Part shown: piece by piece, positions 1-5,255 of the stretch | How the letters are laid out: each line of letters opens with the position of its first letter | Position numbering within the stretch: position 1 is the first letter of the stretch | Assembly: GCA_964415715.1 (NCBI GenBank) | Contig: CAYQBK010000025.1 | Span: 1 to 6,099, forward strand | Source: DALYDK01 sp964415715 | GTDB taxonomy: Bacteria; Patescibacteriota; Saccharimonadia; Saccharimonadales; CAIOMD01 | Direction: 5' to 3' | Length of the DNA: 6,099 nucleotides | Translations under genes and position numbers: made by a program | The notes under the pieces: model-generated | What the model was told of the DNA's origin: nothing | Seen by the model: the letters and a program-made list of their open reading frames with translations, nothing else | Database searches by the model: none

Positions 1-30
1 ACTACTTAGACAGCAATAGCATAAGCATTT

Positions 31-47
31 ATGCATATAGTATGCAT
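31..47. promoter_or_regulatory. Perfect 7-3-7 palindrome, possible operator
   Basis: ATGCATA and its exact reverse complement TATGCAT are separated by TAG. The site lies about 45 bases upstream of the -35 box of the first gene's promoter. It is followed by a direct repeat of CTACAAT (54-60 and 64-70) with a 10-base period, one helical turn. A symmetric site plus helically phased repeats upstream of a promoter would suit a regulator-binding region. This is inferred from symmetry and position only. Confidence 0.35.
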
Positions 48-90
48 GGTTGTCTACAATGTGCTACAATAAATATAGTTAAATATAATA

Positions 91-119
91 TTGACGGTTA
101 TATGTTTTTGTTGTACTAT
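91..119 (+). promoter_or_regulatory. Sigma-70-type promoter of the sigma-4/winged-helix gene
   Basis: TTGACG (91-96) and TACTAT (114-119) are separated by exactly 17 bases. Each box is one mismatch from the TTGACA or TATAAT consensus. The predicted transcription start near 126 gives a leader of about 45 bases carrying the AGGAG ribosome-binding site at 155-159. It also argues against protein starts upstream of the promoter. Confidence 0.65.
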
Positions 120-154
120 AGAACAAGAAACAAATCGTTCGTTCACTTAAAAAT

Positions 155-159
155 AGGAG
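155..159 (+). promoter_or_regulatory. Ribosome binding site deciding the start at 171
   Basis: AGGAG lies 11 bases before the ATG at 171. The open frame extends upstream to an ATG at 42, but that start precedes the promoter boxes at 91-119, has no Shine-Dalgarno sequence, and would add 43 residues of low-quality sequence. The ATG at 171 is therefore preferred. Confidence 0.7.
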
Positions 160-170
160 AGACTGACCTT

Positions 171-1229
171 ATGACAACAACCAAAGGCACAAACGGCTTA
201 ACTGCTATAAATCTGGAAAATGTAATAAAGGACATATTGTCTTCTATTGAGCGTGAGCGCGAGCGTGAAGTTGTCTCCCGTCGCTTTGGCCTATATGACC
301 GCAAGGAAACATTAGAGCAAATTGGTGAACTATTAGGCATCACCCGCGAACGCGTTCGTCAGCTTGAAAAGGCTATTGTTACCAAACTCAAGCAAACCGC
401 TGCCGATAATAAGCTTGAAAGCCTTGTAGAGGCTCAGACAACTATCCTTGAAATAGTAGAAACAAACGGTGATGTTATGCGCATAAGCGAACTAGCTAAG
501 CTACTCACTACAGATGCTACCAAAATAGATCAATCACGACTTAGTTTCGTAGCTGAGCTGGCACCACAGCTAATTGCTATCGAAGACAGCGATCATTTTT
601 ATGCTGCTACCGGTGATAGAAATAAATACGACGAAAAGACTATTCGTGAACAAGCCACCAAAATAGTTGATGTTATCCGAAAACAAATTGGCGAACCAGC
701 AAATATTAAAAAAATTGCTGAAGTTTACGGCAGTGAAGACGTTGCTCATATTGGCGCCGTTGCATCAATCTCCAAATATCTTGCTCACCTAAATGGCCGA
801 TGGGGCTATATCAAATGGCCTACAGTCAACCCAAAAAATATTCGTGACAAAATATATGTCATACTAAGCGAAAATGGCTCGCACATGCATTTTAACGAAA
901 TCGCGAGTGCTATACGTGATAGTGATTTTAAGCGCAAAGAAGTAACCACTCAGGCTATACACAATGAGCTTATCAAGGACAAACGGTTTGTCCTAATAGG
1001 TCGTGGCATATACGCTCTTGACGAATGGGGCTACAAAAAGGGGACTGTTGCCGACGCTATTTCAGAAGTGTTACGAAAAGCCGACGAGCCACTACATCGT
1101 GATGAGATAGTAAAACGAGTACTAGAAACTAGGCATGTCAAAGAAACTACTATTTTGCTAAATCTCCAGGGCAAAGATCAGTTCAAAAGGGTAGCCAAAG
1201 CAACCTATGCACTTGTTGAAGTTGCCTAA
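171..1229 (+). CDS. Sigma-70 region 4-like DNA-binding protein with tandem winged-helix (HARE-HTH-like) repeats
   Basis: This is a 352-residue predicted cytoplasmic transcription regulator. Residues about 27-75 match sigma-70 region 4, the part that reads -35 elements: an ERERERE run, then RRFGL, and a helix-turn-helix with LGITRERVRQLE near residues 55-66. No region 2 or 3 is present, so it cannot be a complete sigma factor. The rest appears to be four units of roughly 60 residues (about 90-155, 160-220, 224-288 and 293-351). Each has helices followed by an aromatic-rich strand ending such as GRGIYALDEWG or KATYALVE. The last two resemble HARE-HTH winged helices, as in the delta subunit of Firmicutes RNA polymerase. 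The start at 171 is set by the AGGAG site and promoter. It precedes the ATPase gene by 94 bases on the same strand. Its targets are unknown; a role as an RNA-polymerase-associated regulator is inference. Confidence 0.87.
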   Translation: MTTTKGTNGLTAINLENVIKDILSSIEREREREVVSRRFGLYDRKETLEQIGELLGITRERVRQLEKAIVTKLKQTAADNKLESLVEAQTTILEIVETNGDVMRISELAKLLTTDATKIDQSRLSFVAELAPQLIAIEDSDHFYAATGDRNKYDEKTIREQATKIVDVIRKQIGEPANIKKIAEVYGSEDVAHIGAVASISKYLAHLNGRWGYIKWPTVNPKNIRDKIYVILSENGSHMHFNEIASAIRDSDFKRKEVTTQAIHNELIKDKRFVLIGRGIYALDEWGYKKGTVADAISEVLRKADEPLHRDEIVKRVLETRHVKETTILLNLQGKDQFKRVAKATYALVEVA

Positions 1230-1248
1230 AATATTTATTGTTCAAAAA

Positions 1249-1292
1249 ACTGTAACAGTATAAATGCAAAAACTGTTCAGGTCATATATAAT
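1249..1292 (+). promoter_or_regulatory. Candidate promoter and palindrome before the ATPase gene
   Basis: A perfect TATAAT (1287-1292) lies 31 bases before the ATG at 1324, but no good -35 box sits 16-18 bases upstream. Further upstream is a perfect 11-base palindrome, ACTGT-A-ACAGT (1249-1259), and a second ACTGT at 1272-1276. A consensus -10 with a poor -35 and a symmetric site upstream would fit an activator-dependent promoter. Transcription could equally continue from the upstream gene, since no terminator is evident in the gap. Confidence 0.4.
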
Positions 1293-1323
1293 ATGCTTAT
1301 GAATAAAGTTTTGATGGTTTGCC

Positions 1324-4074
1324 ATGGATAGTTCACGCGAAGCCGTGTTGTTGTTGGTTGAAATCCCCAAAACTAACGACAAAAAAGAACTTTCAGCCGA
1401 ACAAATGTTTGCTGCACTGCATGGTATTTATAAGCCCCTGAAGTCTATTTTTAGTGATGGGTATTTAAAACAAGATTATATTAGTTTTGAGATCGCATCT
1501 ATCGGCCAGCAAATTCGTTTTCATGTCTGGACACCCAAAAACCTACAAGCCTTTGTCGAGGGCCAAATATATGCCCAATACCCTCAGGCTCAAATATCCG
1601 AAGAAAAGGAAGATTACGCTGGTCGGGCAATGTACCAACCAGTTATTTATACTTCAGAACTAGTCTTAACTGACAATGAAACCCTGCCCATAAAATCATT
1701 TCCCAGCTTTGAGGTTGATCCACTAGCAGCTATAACTGCCACCCTATCCAAACTTGACCAGCCAGGTGAAGAACTATGGGTTCAGATCATTACTAGACCA
1801 ATAGGCGACGAATGGCATCAGCGTAGCGCCAAAATGGTTAGCAAAATAAAATCAGGCAAAATTGCCTGGTCAAGCGGTAAGGGTTTATCGATTGTCGGAC
1901 AAACTATAAGCGCTCTCATCAAAACACCCGAGGCCAAAGAGCCAGCACCTGCTTACGAGTTAACCGAGCGTGACAAAACTCGTATTTCAGCTATCGAAGA
2001 AAAAAGTCAAAAACTTGGCTACCAAGTTAAAATTCGACTGGTTTATGCCGGCAATGACCAAACCACAGCCAGAGCCCGCATGCAGGCAATGGTTGGTACT
2101 TTCAAACAATTCAATACGACCAACCTAAATGGCTTCCAAAGCAAATTTCCCAGCTTTGATCCATACAAACTAAATGATTACCAGGCTAGAAAATTCAATG
2201 AAAAAGGATTTATTCTAAATATCGAAGAAGTGGCAAGTTTGTATCATTTACCTCATACAACCGTGGAAACGCCAAATATTGTCTGGGCGACAACCAAAAC
2301 AGCTGAACCACCTGCCAATCTCCCAACAAATGAAAACTACAAACCCAACGAAATTAGCTTATTTGGCACAACTAATTTTCGTGGAGGCAATAGCATGTTT
2401 GGACTACTACGAGCCGACAGGGGACGTCATACGTACATATTAGGCCAAACAGGTACTGGTAAATCTGGCTTACTCGAGTTATTAACACTATCTGATATAT
2501 ATTACGATCAGGGCTTCGCTGTTATTGATCCACATGGCGATTATGCGTCAAATATTATCCGTTACATCCCCGAAAGACGAATAAAGGATGTGATATATTT
2601 TAATCCAGCCGATAGCGAGTATCCAATAGGCTTCAACCCACTTGAAATAGTTGACTCTACTAGCAAAGGCCAGGTTAGCAGTGAACTAGTAGGAGTGCTC
2701 AAAAGAATGTTCGAAAGCTGGGGGCCAAGGCTAGAATACATATTGCGTTTTACTATTTTAGCCCTGCTAGACTACCCCAGTTCAACAATGCTCGATATTA
2801 CCCGGATGTTGACTGAAAAAAAGTTCCGCGATAGGGTAGTAGAAAATATCGATGACGTTGTAGTAAAAAATTTTTGGACGCGTGAATTTGCTAGCTGGAA
2901 TGAAAAATTTGCCAACGAAGCCGTTGCACCCATACTAAACAAAGTTGGAGCCTTTACTGCCAACCCGCTTGTCAGAAACATCATTGGCCAACCCAAAAAC
3001 TCATTCAATATTAGAAAAGCCATGGATGAAGGCAAAATTTTTATTGTTAACCTATCCAAAGGATTAATAGGCGAAGATAATGCCGCCGTACTCGGGGCGA
3101 TGCTAGTCACCAAAATCCAACTAGCAGCTATGAGCCGATCTGATATAGCAAATATCAACGACCGGCGCCCATTTTATTTGTATGTAGATGAGTTTCAAAA
3201 CTTTGCAACAGAAAGCTTCGCAGTTATACTCAGCGAAGCTCGCAAATACGGCCTAAACTTAACCGTTGCTAATCAATACATATCCCAAATGGATGAAGAT
3301 GTTCGTAACGCTGTTTTTGGCAATGTCGGAACAATGATCACATTTCGAGTCAGCCCTGATGACAGTCCATTTTTGATTAAGTATTACGAACCTCAGTTCG
3401 AAGCGGCTGATTTATCAAATTTTAAAAATAGAAATTTTGTAACAAACATGAGTATTAACGGCGAAAAAGCTGCGCCGTTTTCTGGCACTACATTAAACAT
3501 ACCTGAAACTACATCAGATAAAACTGCTGAAATTATCGCAGAATCACGTAAGCTTTATGCTCATGACAGACTGCTAGTAGAACAGGGGATAGTTGATAGA
3601 TCTACCAACACCCCTGATATTAACACTCCAGCTTCCCCACAGCAGCCATCACTAGCAAAATTAGACCAAACCCCTCGCACAGCACACACCGGCCCTGTTC
3701 GGGCTCCTATTGGGACATTTATTAAACATGCAGAAAACACAATAACTCGAACAATACATCCTGAAAAATTAACGGATAGCCAAAAAAGACGACTTCGTCG
3801 CAAGAAAGCCCAGTCCACTATTGCCCAACAAGCAACCAACCCCACTAACAATCTCAATCAAACAACAAACCAACCCCTACCTGACAAAACTACTTTTGCT
3901 AGTCAACCAACTCAAATAATTACACCAAAATTAAATCCTCAACCGATGGCTACCAATATAAAATCACCCAATCAGCAAGCTAACAACCCCTCAACAATAA
4001 TCCAAAACCATACCCAACCAATCAATACACCTGCAAAAAACGATAACGACCCAACCGTGCTACACATTCGCTAA
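1324..4074 (+). CDS. VirD4/TraG-like (HerA/DUF87-type) P-loop ATPase, type IV secretion or conjugation coupling family
   Basis: This 916-residue protein has no obvious membrane segment. Residues 1 to about 340 form an N-terminal region of unassigned function. The ATPase core follows: Walker A GQTGTGKS (374-381), VIDPHGD (400-406) on the next strand, Walker B YLYVDEFQNF (D622, E623), and an ANQ motif (649-651) in the position of the VirD4/TraG conserved Gln. This order is typical of ring ATPases that move DNA or protein through type IV secretion systems or pili, and of HerA-type translocases. Residues about 760-916 form a low-complexity Asn/Thr/Gln/Pro-rich tail with a basic patch, RRLRRKK, near 822-828; it is probably disordered and may bind nucleic acid or a partner. 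The ATG at 1324 is the first start after an in-frame TGA at 1312, but it has no clear Shine-Dalgarno sequence. No other secretion genes are in the window, so the substrate is unknown. The family call is firm; the cellular role is inference. Confidence 0.92.
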   Translation: MDSSREAVLLLVEIPKTNDKKELSAEQMFAALHGIYKPLKSIFSDGYLKQDYISFEIASIGQQIRFHVWTPKNLQAFVEGQIYAQYPQAQISEEKEDYAGRAMYQPVIYTSELVLTDNETLPIKSFPSFEVDPLAAITATLSKLDQPGEELWVQIITRPIGDEWHQRSAKMVSKIKSGKIAWSSGKGLSIVGQTISALIKTPEAKEPAPAYELTERDKTRISAIEEKSQKLGYQVKIRLVYAGNDQTTARARMQAMVGTFKQFNTTNLNGFQSKFPSFDPYKLNDYQARKFNEKGFILNIEEVASLYHLPHTTVETPNIVWATTKTAEPPANLPTNENYKPNEISLFGTTNFRGGNSMFGLLRADRGRHTYILGQTGTGKSGLLELLTLSDIYYDQGFAVIDPHGDYASNIIRYIPERRIKDVIYFNPADSEYPIGFNPLEIVDSTSKGQVSSELVGVLKRMFESWGPRLEYILRFTILALLDYPSSTMLDITRMLTEKKFRDRVVENIDDVVVKNFWTREFASWNEKFANEAVAPILNKVGAFTANPLVRNIIGQPKNSFNIRKAMDEGKIFIVNLSKGLIGEDNAAVLGAMLVTKIQLAAMSRSDIANINDRRPFYLYVDEFQNFATESFAVILSEARKYGLNLTVANQYISQMDEDVRNAVFGNVGTMITFRVSPDDSPFLIKYYEPQFEAADLSNFKNRNFVTNMSINGEKAAPFSGTTLNIPETTSDKTAEIIAESRKLYAHDRLLVEQGIVDRSTNTPDINTPASPQQPSLAKLDQTPRTAHTGPVRAPIGTFIKHAENTITRTIHPEKLTDSQKRRLRRKKAQSTIAQQATNPTNNLNQTTNQPLPDKTTFASQPTQIITPKLNPQPMATNIKSPNQQANNPSTIIQNHTQPINTPAKNDNDPTVLHIR

Positions 4075-4077
4075 TAC

Positions 4078-4235
4078 ACTGGTTTCACACTGAAACCTCG
4101 GCTTGTTCTGAGCCTATTTCTGACGAGACAGAAGTAGTTTTATCAGAATGGTGCCTGTTGGCATATTGACGGTAGAAAAACTAGTTGTCCAGACAAAATA
4201 GTTCAAATGATCCTGAAGTGTTGCGTAAGCCCAGT
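4078..4235 (+). mobile_element. MITE-like palindromic element, left copy
   Basis: A 158-base element runs from ACTGG to CCAGT and is an inverted, diverged copy of 5092-5255, roughly 75-80% identical by eye. Shared exact blocks on this strand include TCTGAGCCTATTTC (from 4108), a 23-base block starting GACGAGACAG (from 4123), GGTAGAAAAACTAGTTGT (from 4171) and TTGCGTAAG (from 4221). The apex is a hairpin, TGCC-TGTT-GGCA (4152-4163). It is flanked on both sides by ATAC (4074-4077 and 4236-4239), a candidate 4-base target duplication that begins with the last base of the ATPase stop codon. It carries no coding capacity, so it would need a transposase supplied from elsewhere. Its two arms match each other less well than those of the right copy, suggesting it is older. 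The IS family is not identified. Confidence 0.72.
4081..4097 (+). terminator. Perfect hairpin just after the ATPase stop codon
   Basis: GGTTTCA and TGAAACC form a perfect 7-base stem with loop CAC, starting 6 bases after the TAA of the ATPase gene. No run of T follows, so it is not a classical rho-independent terminator, but it could stabilise the 3' end or help stop transcription. The right copy of the element lacks this perfect hairpin at the matching place. Confidence 0.35.
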
Positions 4236-4255
4236 ATACATCCCTATGACAAGTA

Positions 4256-4406
4256 ACGTGATAACATCATTACTATATAAACAATATACGAACATAATCT
4301 GTTTGTGAATATATAAAAGATGGTTAAAGTTATAAGCGCAAAAATATTAACTGGCAGGGCTAAAATATTAATTTTCCAGCCGAAAAATATAATCACGTGA
4401 TAACAT
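4256..4406. repeat. Pair of 12-base direct repeats
   Basis: ACGTGATAACAT occurs exactly at 4256-4267 and again at 4395-4406, 139 bases apart, within the island. They may be sites for a binding protein or remains of a duplication; no function can be read from them. Confidence 0.5.
4341..4371. repeat. Two AAAATATTAA repeats 21 bases apart
   Basis: The 10-base sequence occurs at 4341-4350 and 4362-4371, a spacing of two helical turns. The second copy sits inside a possible hairpin (GGCT with AGCC, and AAAAT with ATTTT) at 4358-4381. In AT-rich DNA this could be chance; helical phasing is the only reason to note it. Confidence 0.3.
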
Positions 4407-4735
4407 GAGCGGCAGGTTAGATAAAACCAAGCTTCGGGGCGTAATAAAAAAACCACTTTCAAAAGGGTCCTACCCAATGTCGCACAATATATCTTTTACG
4501 ACTTATTGTTAGATATTTAAGTTGTAAACTAATACATCTCTTGGCTAACGGTTTTTATGCTACTTACAATAATGGTCGATGTATCCCTCACTCGTAGGAG
4601 GACTAGACGACATATTAACACAAAAAGCACTGTCAGTAGTATGGTTAATAGGGGGTAGTGTGTTATTTAGAATTTTTCAAATATAAAATAACATAAACAT
4701 CACCAAGACTTGCGTAAACAATAAATAATATATAA

Positions 4736-4748
4736 TTTGCTAGGCAAA
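4736..4748. repeat. 13-base palindrome TTTGC-TAG-GCAAA
   Basis: A perfect 5-3-5 inverted repeat begins 30 bases upstream of the -35 box of the island promoter. It is one of a dense series of palindromes between 4736 and 4857 and could be an operator site. Confidence 0.35.
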
Positions 4749-4765
4749 CACCCACAAGGGGAGCC

Positions 4766-4795
4766 TTGACAAATTGTCATTATATTATGTGTAAT
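4766..4795 (+). promoter_or_regulatory. Strong promoter inside the non-coding island
   Basis: A consensus TTGACA (4766-4771) and TGTAAT (4790-4795, one mismatch from TATAAT) are separated by 18 bases. The predicted start is near 4802. Transcription would run rightwards into sequence without a usable reading frame: the first ATG, at 4839, is followed directly by TAA. A non-coding transcript is therefore the simplest product. Confidence 0.55.
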
Positions 4796-4798
4796 ATA
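4767..4798. promoter_or_regulatory. Two operator-like palindromes covering the -35 and -10 boxes
   Basis: TGACAA-A-TTGTCA (4767-4779) is a perfect 13-base palindrome that includes five of the six bases of the -35 box. TATATTA-TGTG-TAATATA (4781-4798) is a perfect 7-4-7 palindrome spanning the -10 box. Dimeric repressors commonly bind such sites over promoters. The two sequences differ, so they could be read by different regulators. Confidence 0.5.
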
Positions 4799-4808
4799 TA
4801 CTTTTACT

Positions 4809-4821
4809 GCCCTTGTAGGGC
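4809..4821 (+). ncRNA. Hairpin near the 5' end of the putative island transcript
   Basis: GCCCT-TGT-AGGGC is a perfect 5-base GC-rich stem with a 3-base loop. It starts about 7 bases after the predicted transcription start from the 4766 promoter. A stable 5' hairpin would protect a short RNA from decay. A related CAAGG-GGAG-CCTTG hairpin (4755-4768) lies just upstream of the promoter. No RNA family is recognised. An AT-only stem (ATATAT, 4894-4899 with 4927-4932) followed by seven T ending at 4938 is a weak candidate 3' end. Confidence 0.3.
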
Positions 4822-4845
4822 TCAAGATTATCAAAAAAATGTAAA

Positions 4846-4890
4846 TTTGTGAACAAAATACGAACTAGAAGTGCTGAACAAATAGCGAAC
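4846..4890. repeat. Palindrome and diverged 15-base direct repeat rich in GAAC
   Basis: TTTGT-GA-ACAAA (4846-4857) is a perfect palindrome. GAACAAAATACGAAC (4851-4865) and GAACAAATAGCGAAC (4876-4890) match at 12 of 15 positions and start 25 bases apart. Just downstream, TTTTCCACA (4905-4913) is one base from the DnaA box TTATCCACA. The arrangement is iteron-like but too small to call an origin. Confidence 0.35.
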
Positions 4891-5026
4891 ATGATATATT
4901 TGATTTTTCCACAGTTTTGTTGATTTATATATTTTTTTACGTTTTTATTATGCTTACTGGTACTGGCATGTTAGTTAAAATTAATTAATATTGCCCACAT
5001 AGTCCACCCTCTACTCCCCCGCCCTT

Positions 5027-5073
5027 TAGCACCCCAGTATAAGAAAACAGACTCTTTTGTATTGGGGTAGCTA
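5027..5073. repeat. Long stable hairpin
   Basis: TAGC-ACCCCAGTATAA (5027-5042) pairs with TTGTATTGGGGT-A-GCTA (5057-5073). This gives about 16 pairs including two G-T pairs, one bulged A and a loop of about 14 bases. The core ACCCCA/TGGGGT is GC-rich in AT-rich surroundings. No T-run follows on either strand, so it is not a standard terminator. It ends 18 bases before the right mobile element begins. It may be an RNA structure or the end of an older element. Confidence 0.5.
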
Positions 5074-5091
5074 TATCAAACGATATAATTT

Positions 5092-5255
5092 ACTGGACTT
5101 ACGCAAAATCCCTGGCTTATCTGAGCTATTTCGTCCGGACACAACTAGTTTTTCTACCTCAATGTGCCTATGGGCACCTCTCAGTCAGATAAAACTACTT
5201 CTGTCTCGTCCGAAATAGGCTCAGAGCGAGCCGGGGGGGTTCAGCGTAATCCAGT
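5092..5255 (-). mobile_element. MITE-like palindromic element, right copy
   Basis: This 164-base element is the inverted partner of 4078-4235. Its two arms are nearly self-complementary along about 80 bases. The outer ends read ACTGGACTTACGC and, on the other strand, ACTGGATTACGC. CTGAG with CTATTTCG recurs in both arms, and the apex is GTGCC-TATG-GGCAC (5164-5177). Reading the ends as CTGG and CCAG gives a TTTA duplication (5089-5092 and 5255-5258), whose right copy contains the stop codon of the FtsQ-like gene. A run of seven G (5233-5239) lies in one arm. The better-preserved symmetry suggests a more recent insertion than the left copy. It has no coding capacity. A DDE-type insertion sequence as parent is inference. 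Confidence 0.75.

Larger units (their letters stand above)
4236..5091. other. 856-base non-coding island between the two inverted elements
   Basis: No reading frame here has a convincing start, ribosome-binding site and protein-like composition. It is very AT-rich, except for a pyrimidine-rich stretch at about 4992-5036. It contains direct repeats (4256-4406), a strong promoter with overlapping palindromes (4766-4798), several other short palindromes, a diverged direct repeat (4851-4890), a run of seven T (4932-4938) and a large hairpin (5027-5073). I see no tRNA, rRNA, RNase P, SRP or tmRNA signature. It may encode a small RNA, be cargo of a composite element, or be a decayed mobile element. 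Confidence 0.6.

Noticed and set aside
42..170. 43-residue N-terminal extension of the first gene from the ATG at 42
   Set aside because: It starts upstream of a good promoter, lacks a ribosome-binding site and adds sequence unlike the family; the ATG at 171 follows AGGAG.
143..343. Minus-strand frame of 66 codons
   Set aside because: Antisense to the sigma-4 region of the first gene; composition mirrors the real gene.
2772..3158. Minus-strand frame of 128 codons inside the ATPase gene
   Set aside because: Antisense to the conserved ATPase core; no independent start signal.
3561..3857. Minus-strand frame of 98 codons inside the ATPase tail
   Set aside because: Open by chance opposite Asn/Thr/Pro-rich coding sequence.
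4244..4477. Hydrophobic minus-strand frame of 77 codons in the island, which could suggest a small membrane toxin
   Set aside because: It begins at TTG with no Shine-Dalgarno sequence and has the Ile/Phe/Tyr-rich composition expected from translating AT-rich DNA.
4596..4601. AGGAGG-like ribosome-binding sequence in the island
   Set aside because: No start codon at a suitable distance and no open frame follows.
4706..4722. TTGCGTAA in the island as a third, partial copy of the mobile element
   Set aside because: Only eight bases match the element end; no further similarity is visible.
4905..4913. DnaA-box-like TTTTCCACA as evidence for a replication origin
   Set aside because: A single site with one mismatch, no cluster of matching boxes and no dnaA or replication gene nearby.
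4078..5255. Invertible promoter switch between inverted repeats
   Set aside because: The repeats have diverged by about a fifth, no recombinase is nearby, and inversion would only point the promoter at the 3' end of a convergent gene; possible but unsupported.
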